A stretch of 64,000 nucleotides of DNA from VAZQ01 sp034669045 (lineage in GTDB: Bacteria; Pseudomonadota; Alphaproteobacteria; Rhizobiales; Xanthobacteraceae): assembly GCA_034669045.1 (NCBI GenBank), contig JAXDOD010000026.1, positions 13,530 through 77,529 on the forward strand, written 5' to 3'. A model generated the notes under the pieces. The model had not been told where the DNA came from. It saw only the letters and a list, made by a program, of their open reading frames with translations, and did no database searches. Shown piece by piece: positions 42,763 to 50,822 of the stretch; within the stretch, counting starts at the first letter, position 1; each line of letters starts with the position of its first letter. Made by a program: the position numbers and the translations under genes.

Positions 42763-43157
42763 CGGACCCTCCATGGCAACGTCCCTCCAGCGCCGCAAAC
42801 ACTCCCCCCTTCATCATAGCCACGCTTCAGCGTCAGCTCAATCGTCGCAGACGACGGCGCAAAATTTGGACGCGCTGCGGGGTGTTCCGCAAGCCGTCAT
42901 TGTGCGAACCCGATCGTGAGCCGGTGATCGAGTCAGGTCCCCGGGGGCGATTCCTTGGTCCCAGCTTTCGAGATCTCTCGACCACGACTGACCGCCGGCT
43001 CTGGCGGCCTCGGCATGATCTGCAATCGGGGGGCCGACCGGCACCATGCTTGCGCCACGGCGGCCGGCGAACACGTTCCCGTGATTGGGGTAACACAGGG
43101 ACAGGCCGGAGCGAACGATCCATCAGTGGCTTGCACCCAGCAGGCAGGAGGGGTCCG
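42763..43157. other. Divergent intergenic region
   Basis: This 395-bp stretch contains a clear sigma-70 promoter for the left pair (42841-42813, minus). For the right operon I found no convincing promoter; GGAGGGG at 43147-43153 is the ribosome site of GTG 43158. A GCCACTG on the minus strand near 43130 is not backed by other cobalamin riboswitch boxes. Confidence 0.55.
42813..42841 (-). promoter_or_regulatory. Sigma-70 promoter with palindrome in the spacer
   Basis: Minus strand TTGAGC (42841-42836), 17 bp, TATGAT (42818-42813), about 50 bp upstream of ATG 42762. The spacer holds ACGCT-tc-AGCGT (42822-42833), a short inverted repeat where a MerR-like or other regulator could bind. Confidence 0.5.
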
Positions 43158-43886
43158 GTGGCATCGATCGCGGTCGCTATTCTGTGCAAGACGCCGGTGG
43201 CCGGCCAGTCGAAGACCCGTCTGTCGCCGCCGCTGCGTCCCGAGGAGTGCGCCGCGCTCTCGGCCTGCTTCATCCGCGACCTCGCCGCGACGATCCAGTC
43301 GCTGACCGTTTCGGACGGTGTTACCGGCTACGCGGTCTTTACCCCCGTCGGCACGGAGCAGAGCCTGCAGGCGCTGCTGCCTGACGGATTTCGGTTGCTG
43401 CCCCAATCCGGCGGCGACCTCGGCGCGCGTCTTCTCAACGGCACGGTCGACCTGCTGGCCGCCGGTCACGCGGGAGCAATCCTGGTCAATTCCGACAGCC
43501 CAACCATGCCGCGCTTGATCCTGCGCGACGCGGTTCATGCGTTGCGCGGCGGCGACAACCTTGTACTCGGTCCGGCGCTCGACGGAGGCTACACGCTGGT
43601 CGGCCTGACGCGACCGCATGCGCGCATCTTCGCCGATATTCCCTGGAGCACGCCGCAGGTCTATCGCCTCACCGTCGAACGCGCGCGCGAGATCGGGTTG
43701 CCGGTGGTGGACGTGCCGCAATGGTACGATATCGACGACGAATATACGCTGCGGCTGCTGCAGGCCGAATTCGCCGGCGAGCCGCTCGCCTTCGCGCCGC
43801 CGGGCTTCGTAGGCGCCGATGCGCCCGCCACGCGCCGCTTCCTCGCCCTACGCACGGCGACCACGCGCGCGAGGACGTTCTCGTGA
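43158..43886 (+). CDS. TIGR04282/DUF2064-family transferase (nucleotidyl/glycosyltransferase-like)
   Basis: The 242-residue protein has an N-terminal GT-A/MobA-like nucleotide site (AVAILCKTPVAGQSKTRLSPPL), then VNSDSPTMPRLIL and LGPALDGGYTLVGL, the hallmarks of the DUF2064 family. Database entries often call the family arsenosugar biosynthesis glycosyltransferase. GTG 43158 has GGAGGGG just upstream; the frame opens at 42753 but that part is not conserved in style. It overlaps the next gene by 4 bp (GTGA). No arsM or arsS gene is in the window, so an arsenic link is not supported here. Confidence 0.85.
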   Translation: MASIAVAILCKTPVAGQSKTRLSPPLRPEECAALSACFIRDLAATIQSLTVSDGVTGYAVFTPVGTEQSLQALLPDGFRLLPQSGGDLGARLLNGTVDLLAAGHAGAILVNSDSPTMPRLILRDAVHALRGGDNLVLGPALDGGYTLVGLTRPHARIFADIPWSTPQVYRLTVERAREIGLPVVDVPQWYDIDDEYTLRLLQAEFAGEPLAFAPPGFVGADAPATRRFLALRTATTRARTFS

Positions 43887-45241
43887 CCGACATCGCAAGC
43901 CCCCTGCCCCGCATCTGGAACAGCCAAGCCGGTGCGCTCGCCGGTCTGTTCGCGACCGGAGCGGCCATGTTGCTGGTTACCGGATTTGCGCTCCGGTTCT
44001 ATCAATACGCGGATTGGAACCTGTTCATTGCGGTGTTGATGCTGAGCGGCGTGCTGACCATCGTGGCGACCCAGATCTCCCTGCGCGCGCCGGCGGCCAT
44101 CGGGCTTGCGGTCGTGCTCGGTTTCGGGCTGGCGCTGCGATTGCTCGTGATGTCCGAAGACCCGCTGCTGTCGACCGACATCTATCGCTACATCTGGGAT
44201 GGCCGCGTGCAGGCGGCCGGGATCAATCCGTATCTGCATGTGCCGAACGATGCCGCGCTGGCGTTCCTGCGGGATGCAGCGATCTTCCCCAACATCAATC
44301 GCGTGGATTATGCGCCCACGATCTACCCACCGGTCGCCCAGTTCTTCTTTGCAGCGATAACCCGCATCGGGGAATCGGTCACCGTCATGCGGCTCGGCCT
44401 GATCGGCTGCGAAGCCGTGACCGTCGCGGTGCTGATCGACCTGCTGCGCCGGTTCAACAAGCCCGTCACGTTGGCCGCGGCCTATGCCTGGCATCCGCTG
44501 CCGGTGTGGGAGATCGCCAACAGCGGGCACGTCGACGCGCTGATGGTGGCGCTGGTGATGGTCGGCGTCTGGTTCCTGGTGCGACACCGCAAGATCGCGG
44601 CCGGGATCATGATCGCTCTTGGCGCGCTGGTGAAGCCCTATGCGCTGGTCGCGCTGCCGGCGTGCTGGCGGCCGTGGGACTGGCGCGTGCCGCTCGCGGC
44701 CGTCCTTGCGGTGGCAGCGTGCTATCTGCCGTATCTTGGCGCCGGTGGCCGTGTCTTCGGTTTCCTGTCGGGCTACCTCGGCGAGGAAGGACTGAGCAAC
44801 GGCAGCGGTTTCTGGCTGGTGCATGCGACGCGAACGTTGGTCGGCGACGTTCCCGGGCTGCTGCTCGCCTATCTCGCGTTGGCCGCAGCGACCCTCGGCG
44901 GGCTTGCGTTGCGCACCGCGTTTCGGAGCGAGGATTCACCCGAGCAACGCACGCGCGACATTGCCGTGCTGCTCATGGCCGCGCTGTTCTTCGTCTCGCC
45001 GAACTATCCCTGGTACTTCCTCGTCATCGTTCCCTTCATCCCGCTGGGCGGCGGCGCGCCGGCGTGGGTGCTGAGTCTCGGTGCCTTCATGCTCTATCTC
45101 CTTCTTCCCGATTACGACGCCCGCTTTCTGATCTGGAAGGGGGTGCTGAGCGGCGCGTTCCTTGTTGCCGTCATCGCAACCGTCATCGCGCGCGGGCCGA
45201 GTTCAATTCGATTACAGAGAGTTCTTCCATGGAATCGCTGA
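43883..45241 (+). CDS. Polyprenyl-phosphate mannosyl/glucosyltransferase-like membrane protein (GT87-type)
   Basis: The 452-residue protein has about eleven membrane segments. The first large loop reads STDIYRYIWDGRVQAAGINPY, an acidic motif typical of GT-C enzymes using lipid-linked sugars. SGHVDALMVALVM and LGALVKPYALVALP further along fit the GT87/DUF2029 group. GTG 43883 overlaps the preceding stop; the end overlaps the radical SAM gene by 13 bp. Confidence 0.85.
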   Translation: MTDIASPLPRIWNSQAGALAGLFATGAAMLLVTGFALRFYQYADWNLFIAVLMLSGVLTIVATQISLRAPAAIGLAVVLGFGLALRLLVMSEDPLLSTDIYRYIWDGRVQAAGINPYLHVPNDAALAFLRDAAIFPNINRVDYAPTIYPPVAQFFFAAITRIGESVTVMRLGLIGCEAVTVAVLIDLLRRFNKPVTLAAAYAWHPLPVWEIANSGHVDALMVALVMVGVWFLVRHRKIAAGIMIALGALVKPYALVALPACWRPWDWRVPLAAVLAVAACYLPYLGAGGRVFGFLSGYLGEEGLSNGSGFWLVHATRTLVGDVPGLLLAYLALAAATLGGLALRTAFRSEDSPEQRTRDIAVLLMAALFFVSPNYPWYFLVIVPFIPLGGGAPAWVLSLGAFMLYLLLPDYDARFLIWKGVLSGAFLVAVIATVIARGPSSIRLQRVLPWNR

Positions 45242-46305
45242 CCGAACGACCGGAGACGGCGCCGGTCGATCCGCGCCGGTATTTCGAGGCGGCCGCGGCC
45301 GGCCGAGCCGGCGGCGCGTTGCGCCCGCCGGTCTGCCTCTATCTCGAAGTCACCAATCGCTGCAATCTTCTATGCACCACCTGCCCGCGCACCTATGCGG
45401 AGCTCGAACCGCCCGCCGACATGGCATGGGACCTGTTCGTGAAGATCGTCGACCAAGTGCCCGATCTTGCCCGCGCCGTGCTGCACGGCGTCGGCGAGCC
45501 GATGCTGGTCAAAAGACTTCCGGACATGGTGCGCTACCTCAAGGACCGCGGTGTCCACGTGCTGTTCAACACCAACGGCACGGTGCTCAACGAGCGTAAT
45601 GGACGCGCGCTGATCGCCGCCGGCCTCGACGAGCTGCGCGTCTCGCTCGATGCGGCGAACGCGAAGTCCTATGTGAAAGTCAGAGGCAAGAATTATTTCG
45701 ATCGCATCCTGAAGAACGTGGCGAGGTTCCGCGCATTGCAGGAGCGCGAAGGCAACGACAAGCCGATGGTGTCGGCCTGGCTCACCGGGTTGCGCGAGAC
45801 CATCGCCGAGCTGCCGGCGTTCGTGCGGATCGCAGCCGAGATCGGCGTCAAGGAGGTCTATCTGCAGCGCCTGGTGTTCTTCGACCAGGACAGCGTCGGC
45901 ATGGCACGCCCGGACCAGGCGCTGTTCGAGCAGCTCCGCGCGGACGAGGCCGAACATCTGCGCGAGGCGCAAGCGCTGGCGGACTCTCTCGGCGTCATGT
46001 TTAGCGCGTCGGGCGCGGCGTCGGAGCCCGGCGCGAGCCTCACCCGGAAACAAGGTGACAGTCCGTGGTCGCTCTGCCGGCGGCCGTGGACCGTGATGTA
46101 TTTCACCGCCAACGGCCGCGCGCTGCCCTGCTGCATCGCGCCGTTCTCGCAGCACGGCTATGAAAACTACACCCTCGGCGACGCCACCCAGGAGAGCCTC
46201 CGTCAGATCTGGAGCGGACCGCGCTACAAGCAATTCCGCAAGGCGCTGGCGTCGGACGCGCCGCCGCAGGCCTGTGCCAGTTGTGGCCTGCGCTGGAGCC
46301 TGTGA
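45229..46305 (+). CDS. Radical SAM/SPASM domain enzyme
   Basis: The 358-residue protein binds a [4Fe-4S] cluster through CNLLCTTC (Cys45, Cys49, Cys52) and would cleave SAM to start radical chemistry. ARAVLHGVGEPMLVK is the GGE-like SAM-binding strand. The C-terminal SPASM-like region has LPCCIAPF and CASCGLRW, likely auxiliary cluster ligands. ATG 45229 lies inside the end of the GT87-type gene. SPASM enzymes modify peptides or carbohydrates; neighbours here favour a sugar or lipid-linked substrate. Confidence 0.88.
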   Translation: MESLTERPETAPVDPRRYFEAAAAGRAGGALRPPVCLYLEVTNRCNLLCTTCPRTYAELEPPADMAWDLFVKIVDQVPDLARAVLHGVGEPMLVKRLPDMVRYLKDRGVHVLFNTNGTVLNERNGRALIAAGLDELRVSLDAANAKSYVKVRGKNYFDRILKNVARFRALQEREGNDKPMVSAWLTGLRETIAELPAFVRIAAEIGVKEVYLQRLVFFDQDSVGMARPDQALFEQLRADEAEHLREAQALADSLGVMFSASGAASEPGASLTRKQGDSPWSLCRRPWTVMYFTANGRALPCCIAPFSQHGYENYTLGDATQESLRQIWSGPRYKQFRKALASDAPPQACASCGLRWSL

Positions 46306-46306
46306 C

Positions 46307-47059
46307 ATGCGGCTCGGCGATATCAGTGCGGTTGTTTCGGTGGTGATCCCCTGTCTCGACGAGGCGGAGTCGATCGCCGGCGTCGTGCGCGAGGTGCTGG
46401 CGCAGAACGTCGATGAGGTGGTCGTGGTCGACAACGGCTCGACTGACGCCACCGCGGAGCGCGCGCGCGCAGCCGGGGCGCGCGTCGTATGCGAGCCGCA
46501 ACGCGGCTACGGCCGGGCTTGTGCGGCCGGACTTCGGGCAATTCGGGCCGACGCGGATATCGTGTGCTTTCTCGACGGCGACGGCAGCGACGTTCCGTCT
46601 TTCCTCGCCGACATTGTCGGGCCGGTCGCGCGCGACGAGGCCGACTTCGTGATGGGGTCGCGCCTCACCGGTCGTCGCGAGACCGGCAGCATGACGCCGC
46701 AGCAGATCGTGGCCGGGAGGCTGGCGGGCCTGCTCCTGCGCCTCGTCTACGGCGCGCGCTTGAGCGACATGTCACCGTTTCGGGCCATGCGCGTCGAGCG
46801 CTTGCGGCGGCTTTCGATGCGCGAGCCGACCTACGGCTGGAACCTGGAAATGCAGATGCGCGCGGCGGCGGCCGGACTGCGGCTGCGCGAAATCGCGGTC
46901 GATCACCGCCGTCGCCGGGGCGGCGTATCGAAAGTGTCGGGCAACCTCGTTGCCGGCCTGAAAGCGGCCTGGGCGATCGCAACCACTTTCGTCCGCCTCA
47001 CCGCCGCGTTGCGCGACCGCGCAGGCCAGACCTGTGGACCGAGGAGAGTCGAGCCATGA
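46307..47059 (+). CDS. Family 2 glycosyltransferase (polyprenyl-phosphate sugar synthase-like)
   Basis: The 250-residue protein starts VSVVIPCLDEAESIAGVV, then EVVVVDNGSTDAT, FLDGDGSDVP as the DxD site, and FVMGSRLTGRRETGSM. This arrangement matches dolichol/undecaprenyl-phosphate sugar synthases, which would supply the GT87-type enzyme with its donor (inference). No trailing membrane helices. ATG 46307 follows the preceding stop after 1 bp; the stop overlaps the cytochrome gene (ATGA). Confidence 0.9.
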   Translation: MRLGDISAVVSVVIPCLDEAESIAGVVREVLAQNVDEVVVVDNGSTDATAERARAAGARVVCEPQRGYGRACAAGLRAIRADADIVCFLDGDGSDVPSFLADIVGPVARDEADFVMGSRLTGRRETGSMTPQQIVAGRLAGLLLRLVYGARLSDMSPFRAMRVERLRRLSMREPTYGWNLEMQMRAAAAGLRLREIAVDHRRRRGGVSKVSGNLVAGLKAAWAIATTFVRLTAALRDRAGQTCGPRRVEP

Positions 47060-47739
47060 AAGCACAGGACGATTACGTGGTCCTGCATCCGCGCATCGTG
47101 CGGATCGCGCATTGGACCTGGACGCTCGGCGTCATCATCCTGATCGGCAGCGGCTGGCGCATCTACAACCAGGAGCCGTTGTTCGAGCACCGGACCTTTC
47201 CGGTGTGGCTGACGATTGGCGGCGACTATGCGGGCGCCGAGCGGGTGCATAACGACTTCGGCCTCGCCGGGGCGCTGCTCTGGCATTTCGCTGCCATGTG
47301 GCTCTTGTTCTTGAGCCTCGTCAGCTATGTCGTTTACGGCATTGTGTCCGGCCACTTCCGCGGAAGACTCCTGCCGATCTGGCCGCGGCAGGTGCTTGCC
47401 GACATCTCCGATTTCCTGCGCGGCCACCTCGACCACGAGCTGGGCGCGCGCAACGCCGTGCAGAAACTTCTCTATGCGTTCGCCATTTTGATGATGATCG
47501 TGATGGTCTGGTCGGGTCTCGTGCTGTGGAAGCCGGTACAGTTCGAGGCCATCAGTGGGCCGCTCGGCGACTATGAGGGCGCGCGCTTCGTGCATTTCTT
47601 CGGCATGGCCGGGCTGGTGCTGTTCATCATCGTGCATGTCGCGCTCACGCTTCTGGTCCCGAAGGTGCTGCCGCCGATGATCACCGGCCGCGCACGCGCG
47701 TCCGTGGTTGCGGCACAGGCGAAGGGAGATGCCCGATGA
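47056..47739 (+). CDS. Membrane cytochrome b (b561/hydrogenase-type)
   Basis: The 227-residue protein has four to five membrane helices with candidate heme-b histidines in HPRIVRIAHWTWTLG, VHNDFGLAGALLWHFAAMW and FVHFFGMAGLVLFIIVHVAL. Such proteins pass electrons between a periplasmic redox enzyme and the quinone pool. It overlaps the following molybdoenzyme gene by 4 bp (ATGA), so the two very likely form a redox pair. Confidence 0.9.
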   Translation: MKAQDDYVVLHPRIVRIAHWTWTLGVIILIGSGWRIYNQEPLFEHRTFPVWLTIGGDYAGAERVHNDFGLAGALLWHFAAMWLLFLSLVSYVVYGIVSGHFRGRLLPIWPRQVLADISDFLRGHLDHELGARNAVQKLLYAFAILMMIVMVWSGLVLWKPVQFEAISGPLGDYEGARFVHFFGMAGLVLFIIVHVALTLLVPKVLPPMITGRARASVVAAQAKGDAR

Positions 47740-48497
47740 CGATCGAGAAGAAACTGCGCGATGGCGGTTTGAGCAAGGTGGATGTCGCCGATCTCAAGCG
47801 CCGCGTCTTTCTGCGCAACGGCTTGAGCCTCACGGCCCTGACGCTGCTCGGCGGCTGCGACGTGACCGACAGCGGGCCGGTCGACGGTTTTCTGCGCATG
47901 ATCGGACGGCTCAACGATGGTGTGCAGTCTGCCCTGTTCCGCGGCAACAAGCTTGCGCGGACCTTCCCGGAGAGCATGGTGCCGAAGGAGTTCCGCTTCA
48001 ACGCCCAATATGGCGCCGATGCGATCCCGATCCTCAATCCGGCGACGTGGCGGTTGGAGCTTTCCGGCCTGATCGGCGACAAGCGGCCATGGACGCTCGA
48101 CCAGCTCCAGGCGATGCCGCAGACGTCCTACGTCGCGCGTCACGTCTGCGTCGAGGGCTGGAGCATGATCGGCAAATGGGGTGGCGTGCCGTTGCGCGCG
48201 CTCCTGGACAAGGTCGGCGCCGATCTGCGCGCCAAATACGTGGCATTCCGCTGTGACGACCCGATCAGCTACACGAGCAGCATCGACATGGCGTCGGCGC
48301 TGCATCCGCAGACGATCCTGTGCCTGACCTATGCGGACAAGCCGATCGAGCCGAAATTCGGCGCGCCGATGCGGCTGAAGATGACGACCAAGCTCGGCTT
48401 CAAGCAGCCGAAATTCATCACGTCTTTGCAGGTCACCAACGCCTTTCCCGGCGGCTACTGGGAAGACCTGGGCTACAACTGGTTCGCGGGGCTCTAG
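47736..48497 (+). CDS. Molybdopterin-dependent oxidoreductase (sulfite oxidase/MsrP-like fold), Tat lipoprotein
   Basis: The 253-residue protein has a Tat-type signal KRRVFLRNG (Arg22-Arg23) ending in a lipobox LGGC (Cys41), so it is predicted to be lipid-anchored in the periplasm. The molybdenum-binding Cys138 is in YVARHVCVEGWS, the sulfite-oxidase-fold signature; GGVPLRALLDKVGA, FGAPMRLKM and the GYWEDLGYNWFAG end are typical of MsrP/YedY relatives. The preceding cytochrome b gene mirrors the msrPQ pairing, though that cytochrome is not an obvious MsrQ. Substrate unknown. Confidence 0.88.
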   Translation: MTIEKKLRDGGLSKVDVADLKRRVFLRNGLSLTALTLLGGCDVTDSGPVDGFLRMIGRLNDGVQSALFRGNKLARTFPESMVPKEFRFNAQYGADAIPILNPATWRLELSGLIGDKRPWTLDQLQAMPQTSYVARHVCVEGWSMIGKWGGVPLRALLDKVGADLRAKYVAFRCDDPISYTSSIDMASALHPQTILCLTYADKPIEPKFGAPMRLKMTTKLGFKQPKFITSLQVTNAFPGGYWEDLGYNWFAGL

Positions 48498-48565
48498 ATC
48501 AAAGCGATTTCTTGCTGGCCGCGGGCGCCGCGCCCTTTGCGGCCCTTGCCGCTAGGCACCAGGGC

Positions 48566-48607
48566 CCTTCACTGCAAGCATGAGCAGCAGCGACCTTCAC
48601 TGCAAGC
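48566..48607. repeat. 14-nt direct repeat
   Basis: CCTTCACTGCAAGC at 48566-48579 and 48594-48607, 28 bp apart, in the gap after the molybdoenzyme gene. Function unknown. Confidence 0.5.
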
Positions 48608-48661
48608 GTGACACGAGGAAAGCTCCGGGCTTGTCGATGTGGAGAGCCTCCCGGCGGCGAG

Positions 48662-48686
48662 GGAACCTCCGCCAATATTGGACGTT
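48662..48686 (+). promoter_or_regulatory. EcfG-type (general stress response) promoter
   Basis: GGAAC (48662-48666), 16 bp, CGTT (48683-48686), an exact match to the alphaproteobacterial EcfG consensus. It lies 33 bp before the ATG of the 24-residue peptide gene. Confidence 0.65.
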
Positions 48687-48718
48687 GTGTGCTCGTCTAT
48701 TGTCTGCAGGAGGCGACG

Positions 48719-48793
48719 ATGCACGGTCTCATTTATCTTGTGGGCTTGGTTGTCGTAGTCATGGCCGTTCTCTCGTTCTTCGGCCTTCGTTGA
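48719..48793 (+). CDS. 24-residue single-span membrane peptide
   Basis: AGGAGG at 48709-48714 precedes ATG 48719. The product is one hydrophobic helix from HGLIYLVGLVVVVMAVLSFF, ending GLR. Small proteins of this style occur in Bradyrhizobium-like genomes, from memory. The EcfG-type promoter directly upstream suggests stress induction. It is too short for most gene callers. The next gene starts 25 bp later and may be co-transcribed. Confidence 0.7.
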   Translation: MHGLIYLVGLVVVVMAVLSFFGLR

Positions 48794-48818
48794 TTTGAAA
48801 GCGGAATCGGGGCGTACC

Positions 48819-49703
48819 ATGCAGCCGTCTGCGATGAGTCCGATTGACCCCCTTGCGGACCCCGGAACCGGTCCCGTAGCAGTCCCCGGCGGCCCTCTAT
48901 CGTATATCCATTGGGGCCCCGTCATCGCAGGAGCCGTGACGGCTACCGCAACAGCATTTGTATTGCATGCTTTTGCCGCCGCGATTGGGCTGGCGGCAAG
49001 CTCGACGTCGCCGACGTGGCGCGATGCATCCTTCGCGCTGTGGATGCTCTCCGGGATTTACCTCATTCTGGTGGCGCTCTTAAGCTATGGCCTCGGCGGT
49101 TACATTGCGGGACGGGTTCGGTCCAGTTGGTCGACATCGGCGGACGAAATCGAATTCCGTGATGGCACGCATGGCATTCTTGTATGGGCAATTGCCACAA
49201 TACTTGCAGGACTGCTGGCCTTGAGTGCCGCCCAGGCTCTTACAAGGCTCGCCGCGCCGTCTGGCGGTTCGGCTGGGCCGTCTAGCTCGGTCGGCGGCGA
49301 GAACCTCATCGCCTATGACCTGGACCGCTTGTTCCGAGCCGAGCGCCGGCCCGCCAATACAGACATGGCTGAAGTCCGCGCAGAAGCAGCCCGGATTTTG
49401 CTCACCGCCTCCAGTCATTCTGGCGTCTCCGCTGAGGACCGGACCTATCTGACACGGCTCGTGTCGACCACGACCGGGCTGGCGGCATCGGACGCGGAAC
49501 GGCGAGTTGATTTCGCCATCACCGGGGCACGAAACAACATCAACCGCGCCCGTCGAAGCGGCGTTATTCTTGCGTTCATGACCGGCGCCGCGGCGATGAT
49601 CGGTGCAGCCGCGGCTTGGTTCATGGCCGGGGTTGGAGGACGCCACCGAGACCAAGCTATCTCTCCGCCCATGCGGGTAGCGTGGCGATACCGAAAACCG
49701 TAA
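48819..49703 (+). CDS. Multi-span membrane protein of unknown function
   Basis: The 294-residue protein has hydrophobic segments near residues 30-55, 70-95, 115-140 and 245-265. A soluble stretch between the third and fourth has SHSGVSAEDRTYLTRLVS. The segments contain many Gly and Ala. ATG 48819 is chosen over TTG 48795. It probably shares the EcfG-type promoter with the preceding peptide. Similar proteins occur in rhizobia, from memory; no function known to me. Confidence 0.7.
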   Translation: MQPSAMSPIDPLADPGTGPVAVPGGPLSYIHWGPVIAGAVTATATAFVLHAFAAAIGLAASSTSPTWRDASFALWMLSGIYLILVALLSYGLGGYIAGRVRSSWSTSADEIEFRDGTHGILVWAIATILAGLLALSAAQALTRLAAPSGGSAGPSSSVGGENLIAYDLDRLFRAERRPANTDMAEVRAEAARILLTASSHSGVSAEDRTYLTRLVSTTTGLAASDAERRVDFAITGARNNINRARRSGVILAFMTGAAAMIGAAAAWFMAGVGGRHRDQAISPPMRVAWRYRKP

Positions 49704-50161
49704 GGGTAATTACTGGGTCACCAAGCGCTATCGCTCGCTGGCTGCGAAAATTTGAGGCCAAACCCGGGGTTTCCGGGAATTATCAATTCATCACGAGCCG
49801 TTGTCTCGCCCGGCAAGCTTGCAGATCACGGCAGTCTGCCACCAGCGGTTCGTTTTGTCGTAAGCTCGCAGCCTCACTCCATTCCGCGCCCCTCAGGGAG
49901 CGAAGCGGGCTTTGACCGCGCGGCTCTTAAGTCAAGCGGTCCATCTGTTGCGTAACTTGCCAGCCAGACTATCAATGACGCAAACTCACGCCCATTTCGC
50001 AAGGGGTCGACACCATTTCCCGACACCCCGCGAAGATCCGGCGACAGTCGTGTACGTGTGCGGCTGGCTGGCAGCGACACGGCTCCGCGCTCGAAATCGA
50101 GAGCGCGTCATGTCGCGGCTATTCTTGCGGCCCTGACATGACCCACAGAGACCGGACTGAC
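49704..50161. other. Non-coding region downstream of tRNA-Gln
   Basis: I find no supported gene in these 458 bp. There is a short inverted repeat AAACCC-G-GGGTTT (49760-49772) and a 7-bp stem CGCGCTC/GAGCGCG (50086-50092 / 50101-50107) on the 3' side of the tRNA. Neither is followed by a T-run in a useful direction. Confidence 0.5.
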
Positions 50162-50236
50162 TGGCTGGGGCGCCAGGACTCGAACCTGGGAATGGCGGAA
50201 TCAAAATCCGCTGCCTTGCCACTTGGCTACGCCCCA
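50162..50236 (-). tRNA. tRNA-Gln (anticodon UUG)
   Basis: On the minus strand a 75-nt cloverleaf starts TGGGGCG and ends CGCCCCA-G-CCA, with a 7-bp acceptor stem and an encoded CCA. The anticodon stem GCGGA/TCCGC encloses loop TTTTGAT, giving anticodon TTG (reads CAA). The T-arm has GGTTCGAGTCC. It reads glutamine codons. Both flanks are non-coding; no integrated element is visible next to it. Confidence 0.97.
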
Positions 50237-50252
50237 ATACCGATGGAATTTT

Positions 50253-50258
50253 ATCATA
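50253..50258 (-). promoter_or_regulatory. Possible -10 box of tRNA-Gln
   Basis: TATGAT on the minus strand, 17 bp upstream of the tRNA 5' end, in a locally AT-rich stretch. No good -35 hexamer was found at the right distance. Confidence 0.35.
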
Positions 50259-50658
50259 AGCCGTTACGGCGTTTGTACTTTCTTCGTTTTCACATGTCCA
50301 TTGCCAGGCCTTGTTTTTCGCCGCTTCCCACGTGATTTGTGAGCGCGGACGCCCTGGAAAGGGCGCGCATGCCGGTCGTAGCACTTACGCTATCACCGGG
50401 GCGGCGTCTGCCGCCTCCCAGGCAAGCACCACGCGGAGCGAGGGGGGCTGCCGGCGGGAACGCCGGGAACCTCAGGCGCGCCGGGGACGCCAGCCATTCA
50501 AGGAGACCAGGGCCCGCAAGGGATCAGGGATCGCCCGCCCCGAACAAGATCTGGGTGGCGTCAGAGACCCTGCACCATTCGGCTGACGCCGAGCCTACGA
50601 CGAGATTTTTTTGACGTGCTCGTCGGGAACGAAGCGGCATCCGGGTCCAGCGCGTAGA

Positions 50659-50680
50659 GCGCGCGATACTTATCGCGCGC
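50659..50680. repeat. 22-bp near-perfect palindrome
   Basis: GCGCGCGATA (50659-50668) and TATCGCGCGC (50671-50680) are exact reverse complements around a 2-bp centre. It could be a dimeric-regulator site or a cruciform/hairpin. Confidence 0.6.
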
Positions 50681-50755
50681 CGCCGAGCCCAGCGGTTCGT
50701 GAATCACGCAACGGCAATGGTGGCAGGCTTGCCGGCGAGCCGCAGTGTGCCGGGC

Positions 50756-50819
50756 GGGCACCGATCTGGCGGCAAGGCTTGGCCGCCAGATCCAAAACGT
50801 CGCCACACCGACGGTGCCC
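50756..50819. repeat. Nested hairpin just after the Pro/Tyr-rich protein gene
   Basis: The outer stem GGGCACCG (50756-50763) pairs with CGGTGCCC (50812-50819). The inner stem GATCTGGCGGC (50763-50773) pairs with GCCGCCAGATC (50782-50792). It begins 4 bp past the stop of the minus-strand gene at 50823. Placement suggests a transcript 3' end, but no T-run follows, so a Rho-independent terminator is not certain. Confidence 0.55.
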
Positions 50820-50822
50820 GGT

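Larger units (their letters stand above)
50237..50822. other. Non-coding region with strong hairpins
   Basis: No convincing gene in 586 bp. An open frame at 50339-50614 is Pro/Arg-rich and looks like shadow translation of GC-rich DNA. Two structures stand out: the palindrome at 50659-50680 and a nested stem at 50756-50819. The tRNA promoter is at the left edge. Confidence 0.5.

Noticed and set aside
43081..43157. Possible cobalamin riboswitch: GCCACTG on the minus strand
   Set aside because: The other conserved boxes are missing or out of order, and it faces away from the downstream gene.
50162..50236. tRNA-Gln as the attachment site of an integrated element
   Set aside because: No integrase gene, no partial tRNA copy and no phage or mobile genes were seen nearby.
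50339..50614. Pro/Arg-rich open frame downstream of tRNA-Gln
   Set aside because: The composition is typical of shadow translation of GC-rich DNA, with no good ribosome site and no domain.
50598..50625. CGACGAG/CTCGTCG hairpin with a T-run as a terminator
   Set aside because: The T-run is inside the loop, not after the stem, so it does not fit an intrinsic terminator.
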